A stretch of 64,000 bases of DNA from Lachnospiraceae bacterium (GTDB taxonomy: Bacteria; Bacillota; Clostridia; Lachnospirales; Lachnospiraceae), in the NCBI GenBank assembly GCA_015057405.1, contig SVEK01000011.1:1-64000 (forward strand), given 5' to 3'. The translations under genes were made by a program, and so were the position numbers. The notes beneath the pieces are model-generated. The model did no database searches. It was not told the DNA's origin and worked only from the letters and a program-made list of their open reading frames with translations. Below are positions 29,527-37,907 of this stretch, one piece after another. Position 1 is the stretch's first letter. Each line of letters begins with the position of its first letter.

Positions 29527-31233
29527 ATGGCAACAAAAGCAAATTATCCAATTAATGAAATTGGAGCAGGAAAAGTTGGTTTCTCAAAAACACGTTCTAT
29601 TATCGAAGCTGCTTTTTATGGTAACAATGTAGTTAGAGTTGAGACTCTTAAAGAGGCTTACAATCTCGCAAAGAATTCACCTGGAACAATCGTTACAGAT
29701 ATGCCTGTATACAGAGGTGAGGAGTTCGGTCTTGATAAAGACGCTAAAGTTCTTCTCTTCAATGATGGAGCTGTTACAGGACGTTACGCTACTGCACGTC
29801 GTATCAAAGGCGAGCCTGGCGTAGATGATGCAAAGCTTGACAAGGTAGTTATGGATGCTATCTACAAGACACGTTTTAAGAAATTATATCATGCAACATG
29901 TTATGTTGGACTTGATCCTGAATTCATGGTTAAAGCTCACCTTCTTATTCCTGAAGGAGAAGAGAACCTCATGTACAACTGGATGATCAACTTCCAGTAC
30001 ATGTCAGATGAGTATGTTAAAATGTACCGTGACTCACAGCCTGTTGGTGATGGTAAAGAAGCTGATATCTACATCTTCTCAGATCCACAGTGGGTACCAA
30101 CTCCAAGTCCTGATGTTGATTACAGCTGCTTAAGCGATGATCTTACATGCTGCTACTTCGACACTAACGAAAACTGTGCTGCAATCCTTGGTATGAAGTA
30201 CTTCGGAGAGCACAAAAAGGGAACACTTACTATGGCATGGGCTATTGCTAACAGAAACGGTTATGCATCATGTCACGGTGGACAGAAAGAGTATACACTT
30301 GATGACGGTTCTAAGTATGTTGCTGCTGTATTTGGTCTTTCAGGATCAGGTAAGTCAACACTTACACATGCTAAGCATTCAGACAAGTACCCTTCAATCA
30401 AGGTTCTTCATGATGATGCGTTCATCATCAACTCAGATACATGTGCTTCTATCGCACTTGAGCCTACTTACTTCGATAAGACAGCTGACTATCCTACAGG
30501 ATGTCCTGATAACCAGTATCTCCTTTCAGCTCAGAACTGTTCAGCTACAATCGATGAGGATGGTAAGATTCAGCTCGTAACAGAAGATATCCGTAACGGT
30601 AACGGACGTGCTATCAAGTCTAAGCTTTGGTCACCAAACCGCGTAGATAAGATTGACGCTCCTGTTAATGCAATCTTCTGGATTATGAAAGACCCTACAA
30701 TTCCACCAGTAGTTAAACTTAAGGGTGCTGCACTTGCATCAGTTATGGGTGCTACTCTTGCTACTAAGACATCAACTGCAGAGCGTGTTGCTGCCGGTAC
30801 AGATATGAACGCTATTCGTATCGTTCCATATGCAAACCCATTCAGAACTTACCCACTTGTTAACGACTATGACAAGTTCAAGAAGCTCGTTGAAGAGAAG
30901 AATGTTGCTTGCTACATTGTTAACACAGGTGACTTCATGGGCAAGAAGTGCCAGAAGGAAGATACACTTGGAATTCTTGAGACAATCGTTGAAGGAAAAG
31001 CTAAGTTTGAGCAGTGGGGACCATTCGAAGATATCGAAATCATGACAGAGTGGTCAGGTCAGACAGGTGACTTCACACCAGATCTTAACGATGCAGATTA
31101 CAAAGCTCAGCTTAAGGCTGCTATGCAGACACGTGTTAACGCTGTTGAAGGATTTGCAACAAACAAAGAAGGTTATGACAAACTTCCTGATGAGGCTCTT
31201 GAAGCTCTTAAGAAGCTTGTTGCAGCTCTTTAA
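29527..31233 (+). CDS. pckA: Phosphoenolpyruvate carboxykinase (ATP)
   Basis: 568 residues. It interconverts oxaloacetate and PEP with ATP/ADP. In fermentative Clostridia it often runs toward oxaloacetate. The kinase P-loop is FGLSGSGKSTLTHAKH near residue 275 and the metal site HDDAFIINSDT follows. GRYATARRIKGEP at the N-terminus is also typical. Codon use is visibly biased to a small set (CTT, GTT, ACA, AAG), unlike neighbours, which fits high expression with the strong promoter. A terminator follows at 31321. No partner genes adjoin it. Confidence 0.95.
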   Translation: MATKANYPINEIGAGKVGFSKTRSIIEAAFYGNNVVRVETLKEAYNLAKNSPGTIVTDMPVYRGEEFGLDKDAKVLLFNDGAVTGRYATARRIKGEPGVDDAKLDKVVMDAIYKTRFKKLYHATCYVGLDPEFMVKAHLLIPEGEENLMYNWMINFQYMSDEYVKMYRDSQPVGDGKEADIYIFSDPQWVPTPSPDVDYSCLSDDLTCCYFDTNENCAAILGMKYFGEHKKGTLTMAWAIANRNGYASCHGGQKEYTLDDGSKYVAAVFGLSGSGKSTLTHAKHSDKYPSIKVLHDDAFIINSDTCASIALEPTYFDKTADYPTGCPDNQYLLSAQNCSATIDEDGKIQLVTEDIRNGNGRAIKSKLWSPNRVDKIDAPVNAIFWIMKDPTIPPVVKLKGAALASVMGATLATKTSTAERVAAGTDMNAIRIVPYANPFRTYPLVNDYDKFKKLVEEKNVACYIVNTGDFMGKKCQKEDTLGILETIVEGKAKFEQWGPFEDIEIMTEWSGQTGDFTPDLNDADYKAQLKAAMQTRVNAVEGFATNKEGYDKLPDEALEALKKLVAAL

Positions 31234-31320
31234 TTCTTATAGACAATCGAAATTTTCAATTATCTGATTGATAACCCGGTAAATCATTTCTATGGATTTT
31301 ACCAATTAATGAAACAACAA

Positions 31321-31357
31321 ACGACCATACACGAGAGATTCTCTGTATGGTCGTTTT
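31321..31357 (+). terminator. Terminator after pckA
   Basis: Stem ACGACCATAC / GTATGGTCGT with inner AGAGA/TCTCT pairing, followed by T5. It lies about 90 bases past the pckA stop. The rest of 31360-31500 shows nothing I can support. Confidence 0.85.
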
Positions 31358-31500
31358 TAACTTTATTGCAATTAATTCTTCTTGTTTTATTATCAATTCC
31401 GAACTTAAACAGTTTAACTTATACGCTTATATCATTGGGGGTTGTTATTCTATCGTATACCCTTATTTCGTCAAGCTAATTTTCATTATATTATGCATTC

Positions 31501-31674
31501 TTATATAATTGTATACTCAAACATCTCGTAAGCAAGCTTACACCCCTCTTTTATATTTTCCGGCAAAAGGGCCCTTGCCACACACTGTTCTTCATCCATT
31601 TCCTTCGATAGATTCTTAAGGAAAGCATAATCTCCGTCAATACGAATAACCTCGTATTCTATTTTTTCAAACAT
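31501..31674 (-). CDS. Small hypothetical protein, DUF3006-like
   Basis: 57-residue ORF absent from the supplied track. It starts at ATG 31674 with GAGGAG about nine bases upstream and ends in TAA at 31501. The sequence begins MFEKIEYEVIRIDGDYAFLK and has ARALLPENIKEG in the middle. This resembles the small DUF3006 pattern (a short beta protein with a RIDGDYA-like opening and a LPxxxKEG turn). It is acidic, with no signal peptide or membrane span. Codon use and the good ribosome site support a real gene. Function is unknown. Confidence 0.7.
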   Translation of the reverse strand: MFEKIEYEVIRIDGDYAFLKNLSKEMDEEQCVARALLPENIKEGCKLAYEMFEYTII

Positions 31675-31705
31675 ACTAACTCACTCCTCATCTTTATTTT
31701 CCGGG

Positions 31706-31808
31706 TTGCCGGTTCGTCCCTCGTTTTTCAGGTTTCAGCCTGCTGATTCGTTCCTTGTTTTTCAGCTTTCAGCTTGCCGGTTCGTTCCTTGTTTTTCAGG
31801 TTCCAGCC
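31706..31808. repeat. Tandem repeat, three units of 33-35 bp
   Basis: Three consecutive units of the form TTGCCGGTTCGTTCCTTGTT + TTTCAGGTTCCAGCC: 31706-31740, 31741-31773 and 31774-31808, with a few substitutions each. They lie between the small ORF start and the flavin reductase stop, both on the minus strand. No coding frame is supported. Confidence 0.75.
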
Positions 31809-31815
31809 TGCAAAT

Positions 31816-32385
31816 CTATTTTTTCTTCTTTTGTACTGAATAACCAAATTTGCCAAGTTTCTTTCCGAGAGAAAAATACTCTCCATGAGAATATGTTACA
31901 AGTCCGGTATCATTAAGCAGAAATTTTCCCTTTTCGTCCATATATTCCTCGTCTGCCCATACTGCAGTTACCCTTGCAATAAACATGTCATGACTTCCGA
32001 GCTCTTTTATTTCTTCAACCTTGCACTCTATGTTAACGGGGCTCTCTGCAATTAGCGGAACCGAAACAGTGCTGCCGGCTTCAGGAGTAAGATTCATTCG
32101 GGCAAACTTGTCAAAATCTCTTCCTGACTTTACACCGCACCAATCTGCTGCCTTGACCAGTTTATCTGTCACAAGATTGATCACAAATTCTCCACTGTCT
32201 TTTATTATGTCATATGAATACCGCTCTTTTCGTATCGATATAGAAACCATTGCCGGATTGGTACATATAGTTCCTGCCCACGCAACAGTTATAATGTTTG
32301 GAATTTCATCAGCTCTTTTGCAGCTTACCATAACTGCCGGCAACGGATATAACATATTTCCCGGTTTCCACAATTGTTTAGACAT
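31816..32385 (-). CDS. Flavin reductase-like FMN-binding protein
   Basis: 189 residues of the flavin reductase/DIM6-NTAB family, with a split-barrel FMN fold. The N-terminal block NMLYPLPAVMVSCKR...NIITVAWAGTICTNPAMVSISI and the later SGEFVINLVTDKLVKAADWCGVKSGRDFDKF are characteristic. The C-terminus is a lysine run. The family reduces flavin with NAD(P)H or serves as a flavoprotein in redox steps. The partner here is unknown. ATG has AGGAGG seven bases upstream. It is a single gene behind the BMP lipoprotein gene. Confidence 0.85.
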   Translation of the reverse strand: MSKQLWKPGNMLYPLPAVMVSCKRADEIPNIITVAWAGTICTNPAMVSISIRKERYSYDIIKDSGEFVINLVTDKLVKAADWCGVKSGRDFDKFARMNLTPEAGSTVSVPLIAESPVNIECKVEEIKELGSHDMFIARVTAVWADEEYMDEKGKFLLNDTGLVTYSHGEYFSLGKKLGKFGYSVQKKKK

Positions 32386-32423
32386 AACAAATCCTCCTAT
32401 ATAATTCTATTTAACACAAAAAT

Positions 32424-32492
32424 GGTTCGGCATCTATGGTTCGCAAGCGGCATCTGACCACCGGGTTATGCGAACCAAAGAACCACCGAACC
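32424..32492. repeat. Nested inverted repeat between two genes
   Basis: Outer arms GGTTCGG (32424-32430) / CCGAACC (32486-32492) enclose inner arms GGTTCGC (32438-32444) / GCGAACC (32470-32476). The right side also repeats GAACCACC. It lies just after the BMP lipoprotein stop, so it may serve as a transcript end, though no U-run follows. Confidence 0.6.
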
Positions 32493-32554
32493 ACCTAATT
32501 CCTTAATTCAAATTCGTCGTTCAATACATTTTTTCGAATCTTACGAATTCTTAA

Positions 32555-33865
32555 TTAGTTAGCATTAAGCTCCTTAATTCCATCAATTCTGATACTGAAT
32601 CCCGGAGCAGCTCTAAGTTCTGACTCGTGGAAATATCCATCTTTTACAGCCTGTGCATCTTCATTACCTTCGTCACAACTGAAGTCGCCGTTAAGGTCGA
32701 TGTAGTAACTGTCAATATTAGCACCCTCTACTGTAAACTTAGATGTATCAAATACATGAAGAGAACCATCCTTAAGCGCAGCTTCAACTTCTGCCACCTT
32801 AGCATCTGTGCCCTCAGCACATGCTTCACCAAGAGTTGTAATTGCAACAGCACCTTGTGAGTATCCCTCTGCCCAGTCAGTTGCAATATCTTCACCCTTT
32901 AAGAATGTTTCAAATGCATATTTATAATAAACTGACCATGTATTAGTTGCAGATGTAAGTGCAGCATCAGGTGCAACACTTAACATATCAACATTGTATC
33001 CGACACTATATACTTCTGAACCTGATTCACGTGCTTCCTGAACTGCACTTGGAGCACCTGTTGAATCTGCATGCTGACCAATGATAACACAACCATTTGC
33101 CATAAGTGCTTTAGCAGCTTCACCCTCTGCTGTTATATCAAACCATGAGTTTGTATACTGAACTTCCATAACAAGATTCTCAACAATTGACTTTGCTCCA
33201 AGATAGAATGCTGTATATCCTGATACAACCTCTGCATATGGGTATGCACCTACATAACCGATTTTGATATTTCCGTCTGCGTCCTTGCTGCTATCTGCAA
33301 TCTTACCGTCAGCCTCGAGCTCAGCAAGTTTCATACCTGCAACAACACCGGATACATAACGTGACTCAAATACCTTTGTAAATGCATTCTTGAAGTTAGC
33401 CATTTTATCCTGATTAGCAGTGTCACCTGTCATTGAAATAAATGTAACATCAGTAAACTCAGCTGCTGCCTGTTTCATATATGACTGATGTCCGTAACTG
33501 TTAGAAATAACAAGATTACATCCTGAATCAACTAAATCCGCTGCAGCATCATAGCAAGCTGCACTTTCATCAACTGTATACTTCCATAAAATCTGGTCTT
33601 CAGCCATTCCAAGCTCTGAAGCAGCTGTCTTAATTCCGTCTATGTGTGCAAATGAATATCCTTCATTTTCATCACCTATAAGGATTACTCCGACTTTAAT
33701 GCCACTAACATCTGCCGCATCGCCATTATCACTTGCTTCATCTCCTGCCTCTTCTGACTGAGCTTCTTCTTTTTCGTTGCTTTTACCGCCACATGCCGCA
33801 AGACTAAGAACCATAGCAGCAGTCATTGTCAACACCATTGCTTTTTTCAAAAACTTTTTAATCAT
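32555..33865 (-). CDS. BMP-family substrate-binding lipoprotein
   Basis: 436 residues. The signal peptide ends in lipobox LSLAAC (Cys near residue 25), followed by a low-complexity acidic linker. The rest is a periplasmic-binding fold of the basic membrane protein/PnrA type (VGVILIGDENEGYSFAHIDGIKTAA ... KIGYVGAYPYAEVVSGYTAFYLGA ... VYSVGYNVDM). Members bind nucleosides or related compounds for an ABC importer. No ABC ATPase or permease is adjacent, so its transporter must be elsewhere or it acts as a sensor. It has its own strong promoter. Confidence 0.9.
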   Translation of the reverse strand: MIKKFLKKAMVLTMTAAMVLSLAACGGKSNEKEEAQSEEAGDEASDNGDAADVSGIKVGVILIGDENEGYSFAHIDGIKTAASELGMAEDQILWKYTVDESAACYDAAADLVDSGCNLVISNSYGHQSYMKQAAAEFTDVTFISMTGDTANQDKMANFKNAFTKVFESRYVSGVVAGMKLAELEADGKIADSSKDADGNIKIGYVGAYPYAEVVSGYTAFYLGAKSIVENLVMEVQYTNSWFDITAEGEAAKALMANGCVIIGQHADSTGAPSAVQEARESGSEVYSVGYNVDMLSVAPDAALTSATNTWSVYYKYAFETFLKGEDIATDWAEGYSQGAVAITTLGEACAEGTDAKVAEVEAALKDGSLHVFDTSKFTVEGANIDSYYIDLNGDFSCDEGNEDAQAVKDGYFHESELRAAPGFSIRIDGIKELNAN

Positions 33866-33896
33866 TATAAATGCCTCCTATGTAATTTTCAAAAAA

Positions 33897-33925
33897 ATTA
33901 TATTACATTATCATTTGAAGGTCAA
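33897..33925 (-). promoter_or_regulatory. Promoter of the BMP lipoprotein gene
   Basis: Minus strand TTGACC (33920-33925), 17-base spacer, TATAAT (33897-33902). AGGAGG and ATG follow within 35 bases. Confidence 0.75.
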
Positions 33926-34064
33926 CACCAATACACCACATTGATTCAATATTTTCCAGCCGCTTTATCATCTTTTTAGAATCAAAACTCTCATAGGTAT
34001 ATTTTATCAGTTCTGCTCATATATATATAATAATTGCACCCTACTACTAATCGGAGGCTTTGTT

Positions 34065-34541
34065 ATGGCTAATACCAAAATTGTTGTTATTCGAATGAAA
34101 GAAATCATATATACGGCATTGTTTGCCACCACCTGCATTGTGCTTATTATACTGCTTGTTCTTCTGTTCAAGCCTTCATCGGATTCAGAAACTGCCAATA
34201 GTTCAGAAAATGAAACTGCAGCTCTTTACAATGCCGGAGTATACAATACCCAATTATCTCTTAATAATACCACGCTCAACCTGGAACTGGTTGTCGATAG
34301 CGACCGAATCAAATCCGTAAGGCTTGTTAATCTTGACGTGGCAGTAACTACAATGTTTCCCCTTCTTGAACCTGCACTAAAAGAAATCGAAGCAGCACTG
34401 ATTACCGAACAAAATATCGATAATATTGAAATCTCCGAAAGCAGCCGCTACACACAAATGCTGTTGATTGATGCCATATCACGAACACTTGACAAAGCCA
34501 AAACCGGCGAAACTACCGAGCAAACGAATCAAAACCCGTAA
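34065..34541 (+). CDS. Hypothetical single-span membrane protein
   Basis: 158 residues that I do not recognise. There is one N-terminal hydrophobic span (residues about 14-37, YTALFATTCIVLIILLVLLF), then a Ser/Glu linker and a compact outer domain. The domain has LNLELVVDSDRIKSVRLVNLD and a helical part SRYTQMLLIDAISRTLDKA, faintly like FMN-binding or small extracellular domains. The ribosome site GGAGG is good. Its 3' end overlaps that of the methylase gene on the other strand by 13 bases. Confidence 0.65.
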   Translation: MANTKIVVIRMKEIIYTALFATTCIVLIILLVLLFKPSSDSETANSSENETAALYNAGVYNTQLSLNNTTLNLELVVDSDRIKSVRLVNLDVAVTTMFPLLEPALKEIEAALITEQNIDNIEISESSRYTQMLLIDAISRTLDKAKTGETTEQTNQNP

Positions 34542-35290
34542 TCTCTTACTATCTCTTCCGTATAGCACCCCGACTCATTATATATTATCAGCGGTTTTTC
34601 TATGGTAATTCGGGATTTTGCACCTTTTATGGCTTCAATCAGTACCATAGACGGCTCTTTATCAGCATACGGATATACAAGGCGCATTCTCTTAGGCTCC
34701 AGCTTAAATCCGGTAAAACATGACAATATCTCCACAAGTCTGAATGGGCGGTGAACCATATAAAATCTTCCGTTTGGTTTTAGAAGTCTTGAACCATTAC
34801 CTATGACATCCTCTAAAGTACAACTAACCTCATGTCTTGCAATTGCTTTAGGGGAATCCGGATTAACAATACCATGCTCCGCAATCATATACGGCGGATT
34901 AGATACTATCACATCGAAACAAGCAGCATCAAATAATCGGGCTGATTCTTTAATATCGCCTGTAACAATATCTATTTTATCTTGCAGATTATTAATTAAT
35001 ACACTCCTTCTTGCCATGTCAGCACTTTCAGGTTGTATCTCAAGACCGGTAAAATGTTTTCCTTCCGTTTTTGCTTCCAAAAGAATAGGAAGAATACCCG
35101 TACCCGTTCCAATATCAAGTACAGTTTCTCCCTTTTTTACATTCGCAAAACCCGAAAGCAATACCGCATCCATTCCGAAGCAGAATTTTTTCGGGTTCTG
35201 TATAATATGATAATTGTTCCGTTGCAAATCATCCAAACGCTCACCGCAAAGCAGCATACTTTCCGGCGAACCGGCTGACAAATTACTCAT
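34529..35290 (-). CDS. tRNA1(Val) adenine-37 N6-methyltransferase-like protein
   Basis: 253 residues from the ATG at 35290, overlapping the ricT stop by eight bases. The longer track start would run deep into ricT. It is an SAM-dependent methylase: motif I VLDIGTGTGILPILL near residue 52, motif IV VSNPPYM near residue 127 (N6-adenine type). The N-terminal ERLDDLQRNNYHIIQNPKKFCFG opening is typical of TrmN6/YfiC (YabB in Bacillus). Position after ricT matches the Bacillus yaaT-yabA-yabB order, without yabA. Confidence 0.88.
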   Translation of the reverse strand: MSNLSAGSPESMLLCGERLDDLQRNNYHIIQNPKKFCFGMDAVLLSGFANVKKGETVLDIGTGTGILPILLEAKTEGKHFTGLEIQPESADMARRSVLINNLQDKIDIVTGDIKESARLFDAACFDVIVSNPPYMIAEHGIVNPDSPKAIARHEVSCTLEDVIGNGSRLLKPNGRFYMVHRPFRLVEILSCFTGFKLEPKRMRLVYPYADKEPSMVLIEAIKGAKSRITIEKPLIIYNESGCYTEEIVRDYGF

Positions 35291-36188
35291 CAAGCTTTGA
35301 TTTTCCTTCCTTTTTCTCCAGCATCTCCAGCTGCTTAAGTTCCGCATCAACAGCTGCGGTATCACGACGTTTTTTAGGCTTAAAACGAAGCTCTGAAACA
35401 TGATATTCTCTTACTTCTTTTTCATCATTATCAAGAGTAACAATAACCTTTACTTTCTGTTTAAGCACACTTACACTCTGAACTTCACCTTTTAAGTTAT
35501 CAATTGTTTTTACATAATCTCCAACATTTGGAAGGTTCTTATTAAGCTCTTCATAAGCCTCTTCTTCATTTTTAAGGCAACACATAAGTCTTCCGCATAT
35601 ACCCGATATCTTAGTAGGATTAAGGGAAAGATTCTGCTCCTTTGCCATCTTAATTGATACAGGGGCAAATTCTGAAAGAAAGCTGTTACAACAAAGTACC
35701 CTTCCGCAGACTCCTATCCCACCAAGAATTTTGGTTTCATCCCTAACACCAATCTGACGAAGCTCAATTCTGGTACGGAATACTGCTGCCAGAGACTTAA
35801 CAAGTTCTCTGAAATCAACTCTCCCGTCTGCCGTAAAATAGAATAAAATTTTATTATTGTCAAATGTGTATTCCACGTCCACAAGTTTCATTTCAAGTTC
35901 AAACTTCTTAATCTTTTCCAGGCATATGGCATATGCTTCTTTTTCTTTATCCCTATTGGCCATTTCCTTCTCATCGTCTTCTTTAGTGGCTATTCTTATA
36001 ACCGGCTTAAGCGGCTGAACTACTTTTTCCTCTTCAACTTCTCTGTTTCCAAGCACCACCTCGCCATATTCAACACCTCTGGCTGTTTCAACAATAACAT
36101 GCTGTCCTCTTTTTATCTCCTGATCCGTCGGGTCAAAATAGTACACCTTACCGGCTCTTCTGAATCTTACTCCTATTACTTTAACCAT
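35283..36188 (-). CDS. ricT: PSP1-domain RicT (YaaT) protein
   Basis: 301 residues. It is a member of the Ric complex family that in Bacillus promotes mRNA maturation with RNase Y and affects sporulation. It starts MVKVIGVRFRRAGKVYYFDP. The Cys-rich core is GGIGVCGRVLCCNSFLSEF ... ISGICGRLMCCLKNEEE, residues about 155-210, which holds the Fe-S ligands in the family. The C-terminus is lysine/glutamate rich. ATG lies one base after the holB stop, so the genes are coupled. RicA and RicF are not seen here. Confidence 0.92.
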   Translation of the reverse strand: MVKVIGVRFRRAGKVYYFDPTDQEIKRGQHVIVETARGVEYGEVVLGNREVEEEKVVQPLKPVIRIATKEDDEKEMANRDKEKEAYAICLEKIKKFELEMKLVDVEYTFDNNKILFYFTADGRVDFRELVKSLAAVFRTRIELRQIGVRDETKILGGIGVCGRVLCCNSFLSEFAPVSIKMAKEQNLSLNPTKISGICGRLMCCLKNEEEAYEELNKNLPNVGDYVKTIDNLKGEVQSVSVLKQKVKVIVTLDNDEKEVREYHVSELRFKPKKRRDTAAVDAELKQLEMLEKKEGKSKLDE

Positions 36189-36189
36189 T

Positions 36190-37203
36190 CTATGAAATCT
36201 CCTTTAAAGTTATAAACAAAAGCTCCATTGTTACTTCAAAATTAACATTGGCAACAAGCCTTTGCTTAGCTTTGTCTATTGCATTAATACATTTTTCAAT
36301 GTTTTCATAACTTCTTATACGTGCCTGTCCGTCAATACTACCCGCTTCATCTTTAAACAAAAGCATGGACGGGTCTTTTACTGCCTTGTACAACAATATA
36401 TCCCTGAACCACAGCAATACAATATCAAGATAATCATCAACATTATATCCTTCGCTCTTAATTTTTTTAACAACATCCATCAACTCGAATATTCTTTTAT
36501 TCTCAAGATTCTTAAGAGCTTTTATCACTTCATCCTTTACCGCCAGGAAATCCTCGTCAGTAGCATATCTTATTGCCTTACCTATATTGCCTTGTGCAAA
36601 GGCAGCGCTTGTTTCTGCCATATAATCAGGCATTTTAAGCTGTGCCATGAGATAATCAACTATCACCTTTTCTGATAATGGTCTTAAATTCAACTGAACT
36701 ATTCTTGATAATATTGTTGGAAGAAGTCCATTAATATTTTCCACAATAAGCATGATAATTGCATACTCCGGCGGCTCTTCTATGGTCTTTAGCAACGCAT
36801 TCTGCGCCTGCTCTGTCATCTTATCTGCATCCGGAATAATATATATCTTATACGGACCCGCATAAGGTTTGATATCAACAGTGTTGTTAACCTGATTACG
36901 TATATCATCAACACCTATCTGTTTCTTCTCATGGGTTACAGTAATGACATCCGGCTGATTCTTGTTACGCATCTGAAGACACGAACGGCACTCCCCACAA
37001 GGATTATCAAATGTCGCTTCATCCCACATGTCATATTCTTTAGTACACTGCAATGTCGTTGCAAACAATTTTGCAAGTTCGTATCTGCCACTTCCGCTTT
37101 CTCCGCAAAAGGCATACGCATGTGATATTTTTTTTCTGCAGGCAGATTTTTTAATAAAATCTTTAATCTGTTCCTGTCCTGCTATATTATCATATTCTGC
37201 CAT
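36190..37203 (-). CDS. holB: DNA polymerase III delta' subunit
   Basis: 337 residues. It is a clamp-loader subunit for chromosomal replication. The AAA+ domain has a modified Walker A GESGSGRYELAKLF near residues 33-46 (Lys lost, usual for delta'), a zinc site CGECRSCLQM near residue 75, and the SRC-like motif LLPTILSRIVQLNLRPLS. ATG is preceded by AAGGAG. It sits between yaaR and ricT, the standard Firmicute order. Confidence 0.93.
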   Translation of the reverse strand: MAEYDNIAGQEQIKDFIKKSACRKKISHAYAFCGESGSGRYELAKLFATTLQCTKEYDMWDEATFDNPCGECRSCLQMRNKNQPDVITVTHEKKQIGVDDIRNQVNNTVDIKPYAGPYKIYIIPDADKMTEQAQNALLKTIEEPPEYAIIMLIVENINGLLPTILSRIVQLNLRPLSEKVIVDYLMAQLKMPDYMAETSAAFAQGNIGKAIRYATDEDFLAVKDEVIKALKNLENKRIFELMDVVKKIKSEGYNVDDYLDIVLLWFRDILLYKAVKDPSMLLFKDEAGSIDGQARIRSYENIEKCINAIDKAKQRLVANVNFEVTMELLFITLKEIS

Positions 37204-37217
37204 ATAAACTCCTTTTC

Positions 37218-37658
37218 CTACGTAAGAACATCAAGTAATATTCCACGTATCTCATCTATTCTTGAAAGTATGGCAAGATTATCCTTTTCGTCTTTAATAA
37301 GTTCCTGTGCCAGTTCATCCAGTTTTTCATTAACAAGTCTTACCATACCGTAAACTCTGTGTCTTCCTCTTCTGTCCAGAAAATTCTCTCTGGTAAATTC
37401 ATGTGAACGACTTACTATCTCGTTCATAAAATCCTTAATCAATGCTCTGTATCTCTTCATGTCCCGAACATCCATATGCTTACCAAGACGCTTTCCCTGC
37501 GCAGTAATATCCTCCATCATAAGCATAAGCCGTTCCTTAAGTCCCTGCTCTTCCAAATTACTTACGAGGGTGAACTTAAATGCGCCGTCCGTAGCCGAAG
37601 TTGTTGACTTAACTTCAGGCTGCACCGCCTGCTGTATCTGATTAACTCTGATATCCAT
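37218..37658 (-). CDS. yaaR: YaaR family protein (DUF327)
   Basis: 146 residues, the normal size. It is mostly alpha-helical, with [45 protein letters not shown] and a conserved basic stretch [24 protein letters not shown] near residues 90-113. Function is not established. The gene travels with holB and ricT across Firmicutes. GGAGGGGG precedes ATG. It heads the yaaR-holB-ricT-trmN6 unit. Confidence 0.9.
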   Translation of the reverse strand: MDIRVNQIQQAVQPEVKSTTSATDGAFKFTLVSNLEEQGLKERLMLMMEDITAQGKRLGKHMDVRDMKRYRALIKDFMNEIVSRSHEFTRENFLDRRGRHRVYGMVRLVNEKLDELAQELIKDEKDNLAILSRIDEIRGILLDVLT

Positions 37659-37802
37659 GTTCCCCCTCCTTTAGAATAATATGAATGCTCAGAATCTTAT
37701 ATAAACGTAGATTTCCGGTCATATTTTCATTCCGTTGCCTTAATTTTCTCGTCGTACACACCATGTATGCACTGGGATAATTGCGTTGCGGAATGTAGAG
37801 TC

Positions 37803-37836
37803 CTCTCGAAAATCTATATTCAAAAGATTCCGAAAG
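37803..37836. repeat. Palindromic repeat, copy 1
   Basis: CTCTCGAAAATCTATATTCAAAAGATTCCGAAAG. Its reverse complement matches 46293-46327 with about two differences. The core TCTCGAAAATCT...AGATTTCGAGA forms a hairpin. It is upstream of yaaR, about 145 bases before its ATG. The rest of 37659-37907 shows nothing else clear. Confidence 0.65.
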
Positions 37837-37907
37837 TTTATTAATAAGGTTGTCTATATATTATATCATACTTTCAGATATATACCTATTACTTTTTTCC
37901 GGTACGT

